Positions 1-9,060 of a DNA stretch of 64,000 bases are shown one piece after another. Position 1 is the stretch's first letter, and each line of letters begins with the position of its first letter. The notes beneath the pieces were generated by a model. That model worked only from the letters and a program-made list of their open reading frames with translations, was not told where the DNA came from and did not search any database. This DNA comes from Chitinophagaceae bacterium (GTDB taxonomy: Bacteria; Bacteroidota; Bacteroidia; Chitinophagales; Chitinophagaceae). The position numbers and the translations under genes are program-made. Where the stretch lies: positions 57,269-121,268 of the forward strand of contig JAHEZD010000001.1 in NCBI GenBank assembly GCA_023251255.1. The letters run 5' to 3'.

Positions 1-1
1 A

Positions 2-1264
2 AACATCGCCATGACATGGATCAACCCCGCATCCGCTGACCTGTACAGGCAAATGCCTGGCGATCTAAGGGGAATGGATGCCACCAATACCGAAGTGGGC
101 ATGCAGAGCTTCGGCATGTTGGGTGTGGAACTTACAGGAAGCGGTGGTGAGAAACTGCAAATTGCCAGTGGCAAAAAAGCTTCCCTGAAGTTTCCCTTAC
201 CCACCACTGTTCAGGGCTCCGCTCCTTCTACCATTGCATTGTGGAGCTTCAATGATACCACCGGTTTGTGGAAGCAAGAAGGAACGGCAACAAAAAGCGG
301 CAATTTCTATTTGGCAGATGTAAGCCACTTCTCCTTTTGGAACTGTGATGCCTATTTCCCTTTGGCCAGGTTTTCCGCAACATTTGTTAACCAGAGCAAC
401 CAACCTTTGCAGAATGTTCCGGTGCGGATAAAAAGGGCCAATGGTTCCGCCACTTATGGCTTCACAGATTCCACTGGATACATCACTGGATCAGTGCCAT
501 CTAATGAATCGCTGGTGTTGGAGGTATTGGCAACATATTCATGCAATACCCCCATTTATACACAGAATATTGGTCCCTTTACCACCAATACTACCACTGC
601 CCTAGGCACCATCAACATAACACTTTCAGCCGCTATCACCATCACGCTCACCGGTACCGTTGTTAATTGCAGCAATGCACCTGTAACCAATGGTTATGTA
701 GATGTACGGGTGGGCCCCTCCTCCTATAGAGCAAACCTGAGCAGCACGGGAACGTTCTCCTTGTTGTTCACCAATTGCTCCTCAACCTCACCGGTAACAT
801 ACTATGCGGTGGACAACACCACCAGCCAACAAAGTGCGACTTTAACGGCCACTGCAAATGTTGGTACCAATAATCTGGGCACCATTTCCGCCTGCGGCAT
901 CTCTGCAGCAAGGTTCATTAATTGGACATTGGATGGCACCAATTATTCCTTGGTTCCCCCCGATTCCATGTATATATATCCAGGGCAGGGAACTACTAGT
1001 AATATAGTAAACGGGTTCGCCATAGGCAGCACTACGAAATACATTTATTTTGCTTTCGGCGGAAACTCAGTAGGCACTTTTCCTTTGGCCTACTTAAATG
1101 TAGCCAATTATATTTCCGGTAATAATCCTGGTTCAAATGTTACGGTTACCGAATACAGCACCGCTATTGGAGGCTATGTGGCAGGCAGCTTTAGCACCAT
1201 CGTGAAAGATAGCGCCAGCTTAACAACGCATCCGGTTCAATGTACTTTTAGGTTAAGGAGATAA
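2..1264 (+). CDS. Secreted protein with carboxypeptidase-regulatory-like repeats (C-terminal part)
   Basis: The reading frame is open at the left edge, so the N-terminus and any signal peptide lie outside the window; the ATG at 11 is probably internal. The visible part has an N-terminal beta-rich segment rich in G, S and T, then two domains that look like carboxypeptidase-regulatory or Ig-like folds. The first (about residues 118-185, counted from the ATG) contains 'NQPLQNVPVRIKRANG' followed by 'FTDSTGYI'; the second is at about 205-285. Such domains are usually extracellular stalks or binding modules in Bacteroidota surface proteins. No catalytic motif is visible. A clear terminator follows at 1292. 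Function unknown. Confidence 0.75.
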   Translation, partial: NIAMTWINPASADLYRQMPGDLRGMDATNTEVGMQSFGMLGVELTGSGGEKLQIASGKKASLKFPLPTTVQGSAPSTIALWSFNDTTGLWKQEGTATKSGNFYLADVSHFSFWNCDAYFPLARFSATFVNQSNQPLQNVPVRIKRANGSATYGFTDSTGYITGSVPSNESLVLEVLATYSCNTPIYTQNIGPFTTNTTTALGTINITLSAAITITLTGTVVNCSNAPVTNGYVDVRVGPSSYRANLSSTGTFSLLFTNCSSTSPVTYYAVDNTTSQQSATLTATANVGTNNLGTISACGISAARFINWTLDGTNYSLVPPDSMYIYPGQGTTSNIVNGFAIGSTTKYIYFAFGGNSVGTFPLAYLNVANYISGNNPGSNVTVTEYSTAIGGYVAGSFSTIVKDSASLTTHPVQCTFRLRR

Positions 1265-1291
1265 TAGGTTTTGCTATGATTCGTAACAAAG

Positions 1292-1316
1292 GCCCCAATT
1301 CCGGTTGGGGCTTTTT
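1292..1316 (+). terminator. Rho-independent terminator
   Basis: GCCCCAA (1292-1298) pairs with TTGGGGC (1305-1311) around a six-base loop and is followed by five T. It closes the gene ending at 1264 and lies just beyond the 3' end of the convergent gene at 1334. Confidence 0.85.
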
Positions 1317-1333
1317 GCAGTGTTCCAAAAAAA

Positions 1334-3829
1334 CTAAAACGCCACATTGAAACTTCCAAACACGCCAAATCTAGCCGTTTCAGGAACTTTGGATTGTGCT
1401 GTTGGCAGTACCCGCCAAACGAGGTCCACACGGAAAAGCTTGAAAATGTTGTCAACACCGGTACCCAGTTCCAAGTAAGGTTTATTGTCCAGTGACTTAA
1501 AGGGGTAATTGCCCACAAAGTTCAATTGTTTATTGGCATCAGTGAGGTTGCCAATAACACCCTTGGCACTCCAGAACTGGCGGAACTTCAATTTGCGCGT
1601 AAGGGGGATATAGCGGAACAGGCCACTCCCGAAATTGTGTTCCAAATTGAACCCAACAAACCGGTCCGTAACAAACTCAAACCGCCTCATCAGGTTAAAA
1701 GCATACTTGTTATAATAATACAGTTCATTGCCCGGCTGTATGGCCAGGAACTGGTAGGGTACCGTACCGTAAACCTTGCCGCCAAAGAAATTATAGTATA
1801 AAATGCCATACGGCGCCACTTTCAGGTAATCGGATACGCTAAGGTCCAGCCTATTGTACTGGTAACTGCTTTTCAAGACTCCGGGCCATGCATGGGTAAA
1901 CCTTGCATCCACAATAGGTAGGTCACTGCCAAGGGTAACCCTGTAGAAACCGTCTTCAATGGTCCTTTCCAAATAAGCAAAACGCAAACGGACCGATGTT
2001 TCAAAACTGTTGAACGGTGAGCCCGCCACAGCAGGGAAGAACTCCTTGCCCGGCAGGTTTTCCAATGCTTCATACTGCTTGCTGGATGCAGCAAAACCAA
2101 AGTCAAAACCAGAAGGCGTTTCCTTATAGAACTCCAATTTCTTCTCCTCTGCCCGCTGGAACTTAAAAGGAATGTTGGGCCTACGGAAGCCAGTTGCAAA
2201 CAAGTTGTCTGTACTTAGCTGGTCATAGTACACCTGGCCATTATCAAAATCATTCCTATAAGAAGCATGGATATAGGTCCATGGATTATGGTTCAGCAGG
2301 TAACGCGCTTCTATCTTCCCCTTCCATTTTTTATCATCAAAGCCATAGCCCAAGTAGCCATGCAGGTAAAGCTTCTTGTTGAAGCCCTTGTTGGTGGCCA
2401 TGTCCCAGCGCAGCCTGGTGCCCTCGTAGTTGTTACCGCTGATCCAGTAGAACCATGGACCAATGGTAATGTTCCCGATGTCCTTGGTACCTGTTGTAAT
2501 AAAATTCAGCGTGTTCCTATAATGGATAAATGTGGGGTTCTTTTCCAACGTGTCCAATACCTTGTACACGGTTTGTTCATTCTTGTTCAGTTCCTCATGC
2601 CTGTTCCTTACCCAAAAAGAATCAGGTTGGGCCATCATGTTCTTTACGGCATCAATCTGCTCCGCCTTTTTTGTTTTTTGCAAGGTGAGGGAGGTGGATG
2701 CATTGTTTAACACTACATTTTTATAAGTAGTCGTTTTCCTCCCTTTCAGCGCAAGCTTCGATTTGCCCAATGGAATAATATCCGCCACAAACTTGTCCTT
2801 ATACAGGAACCAAATGGAATCGTTGATCAACCTGAACTCCTGTATCAACGAAAGCCCACCAATATAGTTGATGTTGGCATCCTCAGCGGGGCGCAAGGTA
2901 ATTTTCTGAATGGCAAAGCTGGTATCGTTCACCCAGCAGTCGCCCGTAAAAACATCCGCGCCCTTCTGCTTTGGTGTGAACCTTAAATGCACCAAACGTT
3001 TCCTGCTCAAATATTGTGTATCCAGTAGTTTGAAGTGGTAATACTTGTCTGCGTTATCATTGAACGGGCTAATGAACAGCTTGTCAAAAACAGGGATGAA
3101 ATTATTGTACACATTAACATTCTGGTACATGCCGCCCAACTGCTTCACCATGCTTTCATTATCTATTCCATCCACTTTGGCAGCTTTCAAAATTTCATAG
3201 GCTTTTCTGGGGTCTTTCTGGTAGAAATAATCACTCAATGTCTCTGTAAGGTAAACAGGTAGAAAAGGTTTGTCTTCTGAGGTGGAATCCACAAATGCCA
3301 GTACAAAATTCAATGGCTTCAGGAGCTTGTTCTGCCCAAGTTTCTGCTTGTTGATATTGTCCAAATCAAGCTCCAGTTTGTTGTAAACTTCATAAGCGTA
3401 ATTGTCCCAACGTGTTCTATCATTAATAGGCTTCTTGCTAATGATTTTTTTCCAGAACCATAGGGCCCTGCTATATTTTGATTTTACAATGGCTTCAACT
3501 GCTGGCGGCAGCACTTCCATTTTTATGGAAATGGAAAACGAATCCAGTTTGATGGGCAATACCACCAATACGGGTTTGTAGCCAACGCTCAATATTTGCA
3601 GCGTATCATTGGCCGACCAACGCTCTGGCAACAGTAGGAATTTCCCGGAAGAATCTGTCAATACCCCTTCGCCTGATTTCCTCAGCAAGACAGAAGCAAA
3701 AGGAATGGGCTCATCGCTCTGCCTGTCTTTTACAGTACCGGTTATCCTCTTAATTTGAGCAATGGCAGAAAAACTGCATAGCATCCATAGTACACACACA
3801 ATAAATCCCTTCCAAGTAGTTTCGCTCAT
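1334..3829 (-). CDS. DUF5686/carboxypeptidase-like regulatory domain outer-membrane protein
   Basis: The 831-residue protein has a signal peptide (about residues 1-25, ending SFSAIAQ). A CarboxypepD_reg-like beta domain follows (about 28-110, 'ITGTVKDRQSDEPIPFASV'). The long remainder resembles DUF5686, which is thought to form a beta barrel, and the protein ends in a terminal Phe as outer-membrane barrels do. The first ATG is at 3829; the TTG three codons upstream is less likely. Family members are found across Bacteroidota and are TonB-receptor-like without a recognised plug; the substrate is unknown. The gene stands alone between a convergent upstream gene and the divergent operon at 3955. 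Confidence 0.85.
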   Translation of the reverse strand: MSETTWKGFIVCVLWMLCSFSAIAQIKRITGTVKDRQSDEPIPFASVLLRKSGEGVLTDSSGKFLLLPERWSANDTLQILSVGYKPVLVVLPIKLDSFSISIKMEVLPPAVEAIVKSKYSRALWFWKKIISKKPINDRTRWDNYAYEVYNKLELDLDNINKQKLGQNKLLKPLNFVLAFVDSTSEDKPFLPVYLTETLSDYFYQKDPRKAYEILKAAKVDGIDNESMVKQLGGMYQNVNVYNNFIPVFDKLFISPFNDNADKYYHFKLLDTQYLSRKRLVHLRFTPKQKGADVFTGDCWVNDTSFAIQKITLRPAEDANINYIGGLSLIQEFRLINDSIWFLYKDKFVADIIPLGKSKLALKGRKTTTYKNVVLNNASTSLTLQKTKKAEQIDAVKNMMAQPDSFWVRNRHEELNKNEQTVYKVLDTLEKNPTFIHYRNTLNFITTGTKDIGNITIGPWFYWISGNNYEGTRLRWDMATNKGFNKKLYLHGYLGYGFDDKKWKGKIEARYLLNHNPWTYIHASYRNDFDNGQVYYDQLSTDNLFATGFRRPNIPFKFQRAEEKKLEFYKETPSGFDFGFAASSKQYEALENLPGKEFFPAVAGSPFNSFETSVRLRFAYLERTIEDGFYRVTLGSDLPIVDARFTHAWPGVLKSSYQYNRLDLSVSDYLKVAPYGILYYNFFGGKVYGTVPYQFLAIQPGNELYYYNKYAFNLMRRFEFVTDRFVGFNLEHNFGSGLFRYIPLTRKLKFRQFWSAKGVIGNLTDANKQLNFVGNYPFKSLDNKPYLELGTGVDNIFKLFRVDLVWRVLPTAQSKVPETARFGVFGSFNVAF

Positions 3830-3931
3830 ACCTATCAAATGTAACAGTTAACAACACAGGGCCAATTACAATTGCAGGTGAATTCGTTAAAATTATCTAT
3901 TAAAGTTTGGCAGTATCAAAACGAAACACTT

Positions 3932-3948
3932 ACTTTGAATTTCAAAGT
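3932..3948. promoter_or_regulatory. Palindromic operator overlapping a promoter-like element
   Basis: ACTTTGAATTTCAAAGT is a perfect inverted repeat (8-base arms around one T), ending seven bases before the ATG at 3955. A nearly identical site lies at 4941. The left arm contains TACTTTG, which resembles the Bacteroidota -7 element, so a bound protein would block transcription. The likely ligand is the winged-helix regulator encoded at 4624 (inference). Confidence 0.7.
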
Positions 3949-3954
3949 GCTTTT

Positions 3955-4614
3955 ATGAATACCCAAAACCAACACTTGGACGCCTTACAGGATATTAAAA
4001 AAATGATGGAACGCAGTAGCCGGTTCATCAGCCTCAGTGGATTAAGCGGCATAGCTGCCGGCTGCTGCGCATTGGTTGGTGCATGGTTTGCGCGGCATAT
4101 AATTATTACCAACTTGGACAAGGCAGAATACTCCAAAGCGCTGATGGATCTGGGCATTAGGGGAATTGATGTGCGTGCGTATTTTGATTTGTTGACGGAA
4201 AAGTTATTTATTGTTGCTGCAATTACTTTCATAGCAGCATTTTCTCTTGCATTCTTGTTTACGTACCTAAAAAGCAAAAAAGAGGCTACGCCCATTTGGG
4301 GCAATGCAAGTAAGCGTTTACTGCTCAATGTAAGCATACCAATGATTGTTGGTGCTGTGTTTGTATTGAAGTTATTACAAGAAGGCTGGGTTGGCTTGGT
4401 GGCTCCATCCTGCTTGATATTCTATGGTCTATCCCTAGTACATGCCAGTAAGTACACTTTGGGTGAAGTCCGTTACTTGGGGTATGGGCAAATTATTTTG
4501 GGCATTATTAATCTTTGGTTCGTAGGCAAAGGATTATACTTTTGGGCGGTAGGTTTTGGTGTATTGCATATTGTTTATGGAGCAATGATGTGGTGGAAAT
4601 ATGAAAGAAACTAA
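3955..4614 (+). CDS. Membrane protein of unknown function in the creD-like operon
   Basis: The product has 219 residues. A hydrophilic N-terminal helix ('LDALQDIKKMMERSSRF') is followed by about six hydrophobic segments, so it is an inner-membrane protein. The ATG at 3955 was chosen because an upstream TTG at 3907 would place the operator palindrome inside the gene. The stop is nine bases before the regulator gene, which indicates co-transcription. I do not recognise a named family. Its place next to a winged-helix repressor and a CreD-like protein suggests an envelope or stress role, but this is inference. Confidence 0.8.
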   Translation: MNTQNQHLDALQDIKKMMERSSRFISLSGLSGIAAGCCALVGAWFARHIIITNLDKAEYSKALMDLGIRGIDVRAYFDLLTEKLFIVAAITFIAAFSLAFLFTYLKSKKEATPIWGNASKRLLLNVSIPMIVGAVFVLKLLQEGWVGLVAPSCLIFYGLSLVHASKYTLGEVRYLGYGQIILGIINLWFVGKGLYFWAVGFGVLHIVYGAMMWWKYERN

Positions 4615-4623
4615 AAAGAGGGA

Positions 4624-4923
4624 ATGAAGAATCCGATAGAACATCTGAACAAGAATTTTGACAACCGTGTCCGCCTTGGCATCATGAGTGCCCTGATGGT
4701 GAATGCTGAAATAAACTTCAACGAATTGAAAGAACTGATGCAAGCAACAGATGGAAACCTGGCCAGTCATTTAAAGGGATTGGAAGAGAGCGGTTACCTG
4801 AAAGTCCAGAAAGGCTTTGTTGGCCGGAAGACGAATACCACGTATTCCGTAACCAAAGCTGGTGAAAAGGCTTTCAAGCAGCATTTGGATGCCCTTGAAC
4901 AAATGATCAAATCAGTAAGCTAA
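4624..4923 (+). CDS. Winged-helix transcriptional regulator (HTH_27-like)
   Basis: This 99-residue protein is a single winged-helix domain. Helix-turn-helix residues lie at about 31-60 ('NFNELKELMQATDGNLASHL'), followed by a wing with 'GRKTNTTYSVTKAG'. It resembles the PF13601 group of small MarR/ArsR-like regulators, which in Bacteroidota often sit beside creD genes. It is probably the repressor that binds the matching palindromes at 3932 and 4941, and so controls both its own operon and the downstream gene (inference). Confidence 0.88.
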   Translation: MKNPIEHLNKNFDNRVRLGIMSALMVNAEINFNELKELMQATDGNLASHLKGLEESGYLKVQKGFVGRKTNTTYSVTKAGEKAFKQHLDALEQMIKSVS

Positions 4924-4940
4924 TTTTTTTTGTACCTATA

Positions 4941-4955
4941 CTTTGAAATTCAAAG
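4941..4955. promoter_or_regulatory. Second palindromic operator copy
   Basis: CTTTGAAATTCAAAG is a perfect palindrome ten bases before the ATG at 4965. It is part of a 24-base stretch almost the same as that at 3931-3954, including the trailing CTTTT. TACTTTG again overlaps the left arm. This gives the downstream gene its own promoter under the same control. Confidence 0.7.
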
Positions 4956-4964
4956 CACTTTTAA

Positions 4965-6125
4965 ATGAATAAAGAATACGGCGCATCAACTATTGCCATC
5001 CGCATATGGTTCTTCACAAGCCTTGTATTTGGTTTAGGCTGGCTGTTGCTGGGCATCTTCGACAGCAATGGCTTCAATGCTGGGTTGGGCATCATAGCAG
5101 GTATTGTAGCAGGCGTTGGCAGCCTTCCCGTATTGATACTGCTCTATGTTTTATTACCGATCATTAAAAAATATGGTAGGGGCCACCACCTGTTCATACT
5201 GGTCATTGCCTGCCTTGGCTTTTCATCAATATATGGAACCATTGGTGGCGGCTTCCTCAGCGTTACCGAGAAGTCCACCTTCCTTGAAACCTTCTTGAAA
5301 TTTACGGCCATACTCTTTGGTTGTTCACTCGCAGCAATTTTCATTTCACATAAAGCTATCGATTGTTACTTCTCATTTGAACCAGCCCATTCATTGAATG
5401 AAAGCTGGCAACAGGAACCTGAAACTCAAATCAACACAAATATGGAAACTTCAAACTACCAACCAAGTGCATCTTGGAACAACAACCCAAGTAAATCATC
5501 CAACAAAACAGTTGTCAAGGCAATTATTGTAGCAGTATTAACGCTTGCCATGCTTATTCCCACCACGCTTATTTCCAATATGGTCATAGAGCGTCAGGCA
5601 AATAATACAAGGCAAATTGGCTTGGCTAAAGACCCAACCACCATTACCCAAACAGCAGTGTACAGGAACTATGAAAAAATCATGCGCACCACTAAGTATG
5701 CTATACTGGTAATTGGCCTAACCTTCAGTATTTTCTTCCTGATTGAACTGATGCAGAAGAAACCGGTGCACCCTGTACAGTACACATTGGTGGGTTTGGC
5801 GCTGGCCATATTCTACACCTTGCTGCTTTCCATTGGCGAGCATATCCTGTTCGATTACGCCTATATCATATCAGCCGCTGCCACTATTACGCTCATCACC
5901 CTGTATGTAAAAAGCCATTTCCAGAATTGGAAGGCAGCAAGTGCATTGGGTGGCGTATTGATAGGATTATACGGGTTCATCCTCGTTTTGGTAAGCTTGG
6001 AAGATACAGCATTGATTGTGGGAAGTATTGGTCTGTTCATTGTGCTGGCAATAGTAATGTACACTACAAGGAATATCAATTGGTACAATCCATCCTTCCA
6101 TAAGGAGGCAGATGCATTATCCTGA
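4965..6125 (+). CDS. CreD-like membrane protein with an added N-terminal membrane domain and no large periplasmic domain
   Basis: The product has 386 residues. Residues 10-130 form about four membrane segments of unknown family, then a polar linker rich in N, S and Q (140-180). Residues 181-386 match the CreD (inner-membrane envelope integrity protein) pattern. A first membrane helix ends in 'MVIERQ' (206-211), and the conserved core includes HPVQYTLVGLALAIFY (269-284), 'GEHI' (291-294) and a C-terminal 'NWY'. In E. coli CreD a periplasmic domain of roughly 250 residues separates these two parts; here only about 30 residues do. CreD is linked to beta-lactam and colicin tolerance in enterobacteria; whether that holds here is unknown. 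Confidence 0.75.
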   Translation: MNKEYGASTIAIRIWFFTSLVFGLGWLLLGIFDSNGFNAGLGIIAGIVAGVGSLPVLILLYVLLPIIKKYGRGHHLFILVIACLGFSSIYGTIGGGFLSVTEKSTFLETFLKFTAILFGCSLAAIFISHKAIDCYFSFEPAHSLNESWQQEPETQINTNMETSNYQPSASWNNNPSKSSNKTVVKAIIVAVLTLAMLIPTTLISNMVIERQANNTRQIGLAKDPTTITQTAVYRNYEKIMRTTKYAILVIGLTFSIFFLIELMQKKPVHPVQYTLVGLALAIFYTLLLSIGEHILFDYAYIISAAATITLITLYVKSHFQNWKAASALGGVLIGLYGFILVLVSLEDTALIVGSIGLFIVLAIVMYTTRNINWYNPSFHKEADALS

Positions 6126-6152
6126 TATTCTCCAATCACCAAACCAATATAT

Positions 6153-6620
6153 ATGTCCACGCTGTTAAAAATTTTCATTCAGGCCATAGGCTGGTACGCC
6201 GTGCTCACCATACCCTCCCTTTTGTTGCCCATTATGTATTTGATGTCCATTGTTATTGCATTGGCCGTATGCTGGATAGCGGGGCTGTTTTTCATCATCG
6301 CTGCAAAGTTCCTGAAAGCGTTACCGGGCAATTATCGGTATAAAACCATTTCGCTGGCAGCATCTACTTTGATAGGGGTATTGATTGCCTTTCGGTTTAT
6401 TGGGGTATTCAAATTATGCGACGATGTCTGGGAGGAAAAGAGCTTCCTATTATTCCCTGTGGCTGCTGTATTGGCTTCATGGATCTGCATCTATAGGAAC
6501 AAGCTTGAACTGGCTGCTTTTTTTACAGTGGAACCAAACGGAGGCGAAGCCTTGACTGCGGAAATGCAATCAATGGACATTCATCAAAACAGTTCACCAT
6601 CAGAAAACATCCCATCATGA
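6153..6620 (+). CDS. Small integral membrane protein
   Basis: This 155-residue protein has three or four hydrophobic segments in residues 1-125 and a polar acidic tail (about 126-155). It starts 27 bases after the creD-like gene, and its stop overlaps the ATG of the ferritin-like gene by four bases, so the genes are translationally coupled. I recognise no family. Confidence 0.75.
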   Translation: MSTLLKIFIQAIGWYAVLTIPSLLLPIMYLMSIVIALAVCWIAGLFFIIAAKFLKALPGNYRYKTISLAASTLIGVLIAFRFIGVFKLCDDVWEEKSFLLFPVAAVLASWICIYRNKLELAAFFTVEPNGGEALTAEMQSMDIHQNSSPSENIPS

Positions 6621-7372
6621 AAACATCCCAACAATGGTTTGATTACTTCAAAACCAACCTTGAAGTAAAAAGGATTAACTGGAACCAACCTGCTTCATTG
6701 AACAATGAAGAACTTGCCAATGTGCTCCGTTCATTGCAGGCCTGGCAATTGGGCGAAACCTCAGAAGGCAGGAACCTGATCAATGCCAGTAAACGCTATG
6801 CTTTGAAAATCGACGACCCATTTTATGTACAGGCGGTGGAACTGTTCATCAAGGAGGAGCAGAAGCATGGCAACAATCTTGGGCGTTTTTTGGATATGAT
6901 TGGCCAACCAAGAATTGAAAAGGATTTGGGCGACAGCCTCTTCCGGAAAGTGAGGCACTTGAACACCAGCATGGAATCATGGACCCTGGCCGTGATTACC
7001 GTGGAAAGTGCCGCCCAGATATTCTACCAGTCACTCAAAGATGCCACAGCCAATGAACTGCTCAAGCAGATCTGCACGGACATCTTGATTGATGAGGCGC
7101 CACATATCCAGTTCCAGATGGAAAGGTTCAAAACCATCTTCCAGCATAAATCGGTCCTTGCCAGAATGGCCTCCTTCCAGTTTTACAAGTTCTTCTATTT
7201 CTCCACAACACTCGTTGTTTGGATGGCACACAAAAAACTGTTCAAGGCAGGCAATAATGATTTCAGGAAGTACTGGCGGAAGATGGGAATGAAGTTTGAG
7301 AAAACAATTGGCAGGTTAAAGCATGAAATAAAGGAACCTGTTGTCAAATTCAATTTATCGAAACCCATATAA
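6617..7372 (+). CDS. Ferritin-like domain protein (di-iron carboxylate type)
   Basis: The 251-residue, mostly helical protein carries a spaced ligand set typical of di-iron ferritin-like folds: E81-x-x-H84, E130, and E160-x-x-H163, with E47 or E50 as a possible fourth carboxylate. Such proteins oxidise or store iron or act as small oxidases; the substrate cannot be read from sequence. It overlaps the upstream gene by four bases, and its stop directly abuts the ATG of the kinase gene, so it belongs to the same transcript. The C-terminal basic tail may contact membrane lipids (inference). Confidence 0.8.
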   Translation: MKTSQQWFDYFKTNLEVKRINWNQPASLNNEELANVLRSLQAWQLGETSEGRNLINASKRYALKIDDPFYVQAVELFIKEEQKHGNNLGRFLDMIGQPRIEKDLGDSLFRKVRHLNTSMESWTLAVITVESAAQIFYQSLKDATANELLKQICTDILIDEAPHIQFQMERFKTIFQHKSVLARMASFQFYKFFYFSTTLVVWMAHKKLFKAGNNDFRKYWRKMGMKFEKTIGRLKHEIKEPVVKFNLSKPI

Positions 7373-7738
7373 ATGAGCGGACAAACAATACCAAAGGCAT
7401 TCACCAATGCTTTTAATGGGATGAAGTATTTCTTCCTGCATGAACGCAATGGCAAGATCCAGTTATGTGTAGCTGCCGCAGTAGTTGGCTTAGCAGTTGG
7501 TTTGGGGGTATCAGCTACTGATTGGATAGCCTTACTGGTTTGCATTGCAATGGTACTAAGCATGGAAATGTTGAACAGTGCACTGGAAAAGCTTAGTGAC
7601 CTAGTGCAGGAAGATTACCATCCTGTTATTAAAACAGTGAAGGATGTGGCTGCCGCCGCTGTATTGTTTGCCTCGTTCATTGCAGCAATTATCGGCTGCA
7701 TTATTTTCTTACCTAAAATTGTTCATCTTCTATGTTAA
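7373..7738 (+). CDS. dgkA: Diacylglycerol/undecaprenol kinase family protein
   Basis: The 121-residue protein has three membrane helices. It has the full catalytic set of the DgkA family, each four residues earlier than in E. coli DgkA: E24, E65, N68, E72, K90 and D91, within 'EMLNSALEKLSDL'. The enzyme phosphorylates a membrane lipid alcohol. In Gram-negatives it recycles diacylglycerol, while related forms act on undecaprenol, and sequence alone does not separate these. It begins immediately after the ferritin-like stop and overlaps the next gene by seven bases. Confidence 0.9.
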   Translation: MSGQTIPKAFTNAFNGMKYFFLHERNGKIQLCVAAAVVGLAVGLGVSATDWIALLVCIAMVLSMEMLNSALEKLSDLVQEDYHPVIKTVKDVAAAAVLFASFIAAIIGCIIFLPKIVHLLC

Positions 7739-8391
7739 AGAGAATCTCCCCTGTTGAAAAAATGCTCCTGCTCAGCATCAGTTTTACCATTACCCTATTG
7801 GCCATCAGGATCTGGAGAACCGAAGAATTGACCTATATCTTCTATGCCTGGAACCTGTTCCTTGCTATTGTTCCCTTCATGTTCAGTAGGAAGCTGGAAG
7901 GGCAGGCAAAATTTGGCTTTGCTTCCATGATGCTGGTGGCTGGATGGCTGCTGTTCTTTCCCAATGCCCCTTACATTATCACGGACCTGTTCCATTACAA
8001 GGAAAGGCCACCCATACCCAAGTGGTTTGATCTGCTGATCGTGACTTCTGCTGCATGGAACGGTTTGTTGCTGGGCATTGCTTCCTTGATGCAGGTGGAG
8101 AATTTCTTGGCAAGGCATATCAGGGCCGTATGGGTAAGGTTGGCTGTTTTTGCCAGCATGGTACTATGCGGTTATGGCATCTATATTGGCAGGTTCCTCC
8201 GTTTCAACAGTTGGAATATCGTTACCAAGCCAAGCATATTGGTGCATGCTTCTGCCCACCATATACTGCAGCCGCAGGACCATTTGAAAATATGGGGCTT
8301 CACCTTCCTGTTTGCACTCATGTTTGGCATTATCTATTTTACCCTGCGGGCCATGCGGAACATGGTCACGGAAACCATCGCTACCAATTAA
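7732..8391 (+). CDS. DUF1361 domain membrane protein
   Basis: The product has 219 residues and about six membrane helices, with conserved DUF1361-type blocks 'FPNAPYIITDLFH' (after about residue 80) and 'GIYIGRFLRFNSWN'. The function of DUF1361 is not established. It overlaps the kinase gene, showing tight coupling. Confidence 0.85.
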   Translation: MLKRISPVEKMLLLSISFTITLLAIRIWRTEELTYIFYAWNLFLAIVPFMFSRKLEGQAKFGFASMMLVAGWLLFFPNAPYIITDLFHYKERPPIPKWFDLLIVTSAAWNGLLLGIASLMQVENFLARHIRAVWVRLAVFASMVLCGYGIYIGRFLRFNSWNIVTKPSILVHASAHHILQPQDHLKIWGFTFLFALMFGIIYFTLRAMRNMVTETIATN

Positions 8392-8461
8392 CCTTAAACT
8401 CCATACCCTCCACCCTTTGAACATCTATACCATTTTCAAGATCCAGGTTGCTTTTTTTGCT

Positions 8462-8902
8462 ATGGTTTCTGTGCTGATGGCCATGCCGTTTTTCATTTCA
8501 TTTCTGTTTACGCCATTTGTTATAATAGATTGTTTCAGCGAACGTCACCATTCATCGGAATCGTTTCTGGACATCAATGGAACGGATGTAATCCTGCCAT
8601 TACTGGCAATGGATTTTTATGCCCTTGCATTTCTGGGCTGCTTTGTGCTGCACAATAAAAACCTGCCAGCCCATTGCTTCCATCATGCCGTAAACAAGAA
8701 AATGTACTGGAAAACAATAATGATTATCCTGCCATTGGCAGTGCTTTCATCATGGTTTTTCTTTGTGCCCCAAGGCGAAGCGAACAAAGTATTTGTTTGT
8801 GCCGGGAGGATTTTGGCTATTTCCTCATCAGCGGTTGTTCTATTGAATATGGTTCTTCTCGTTCATTCGTACAGCAACAAGGAAAACGTGGAGAAAGCAT
8901 GA
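8462..8902 (+). CDS. Hypothetical membrane protein
   Basis: From the ATG at 8462 the product has 146 residues with about four hydrophobic segments (starting 'MVSVLMAMPFFISFLF'). A TTG at 8417 would add 15 residues, and the hydrophobic stretch does begin upstream, so the start is uncertain. It lies in the same orientation as the DUF1361 gene, 70 bases downstream. I recognise no family. Confidence 0.6.
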   Translation: MVSVLMAMPFFISFLFTPFVIIDCFSERHHSSESFLDINGTDVILPLLAMDFYALAFLGCFVLHNKNLPAHCFHHAVNKKMYWKTIMIILPLAVLSSWFFFVPQGEANKVFVCAGRILAISSSAVVLLNMVLLVHSYSNKENVEKA

Positions 8903-9033
8903 GGGCATACAGCAACTTTTATCGGACCTCCATAATAATACACCGGCCTGCACTGATAGATAGGCCTCAATGGCATGGGTAGGAAGCGACCGATGATAGC
9001 CAATTCTTGTTCCATCGCTTGTGCTAAAACCTT

Positions 9034-9041
9034 TACTTTCG
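9034..9041 (+). promoter_or_regulatory. Possible -7 promoter element
   Basis: TACTTTCG differs by one base from the Bacteroidota TAnnTTTG consensus and lies 19 bases before the ATG at 9061. The same octamer occurs 21 bases before purD (38269-38276). No clear -33 TTTG is visible. Confidence 0.35.
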
Positions 9042-9060
9042 TTTCACTTTAAAACGATTA

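Noticed and set aside
3907..3954. Upstream TTG start for the gene at 3955
   Set aside because: It would place the palindromic operator and promoter-like element inside the coding region; the ATG at 3955 fits better.
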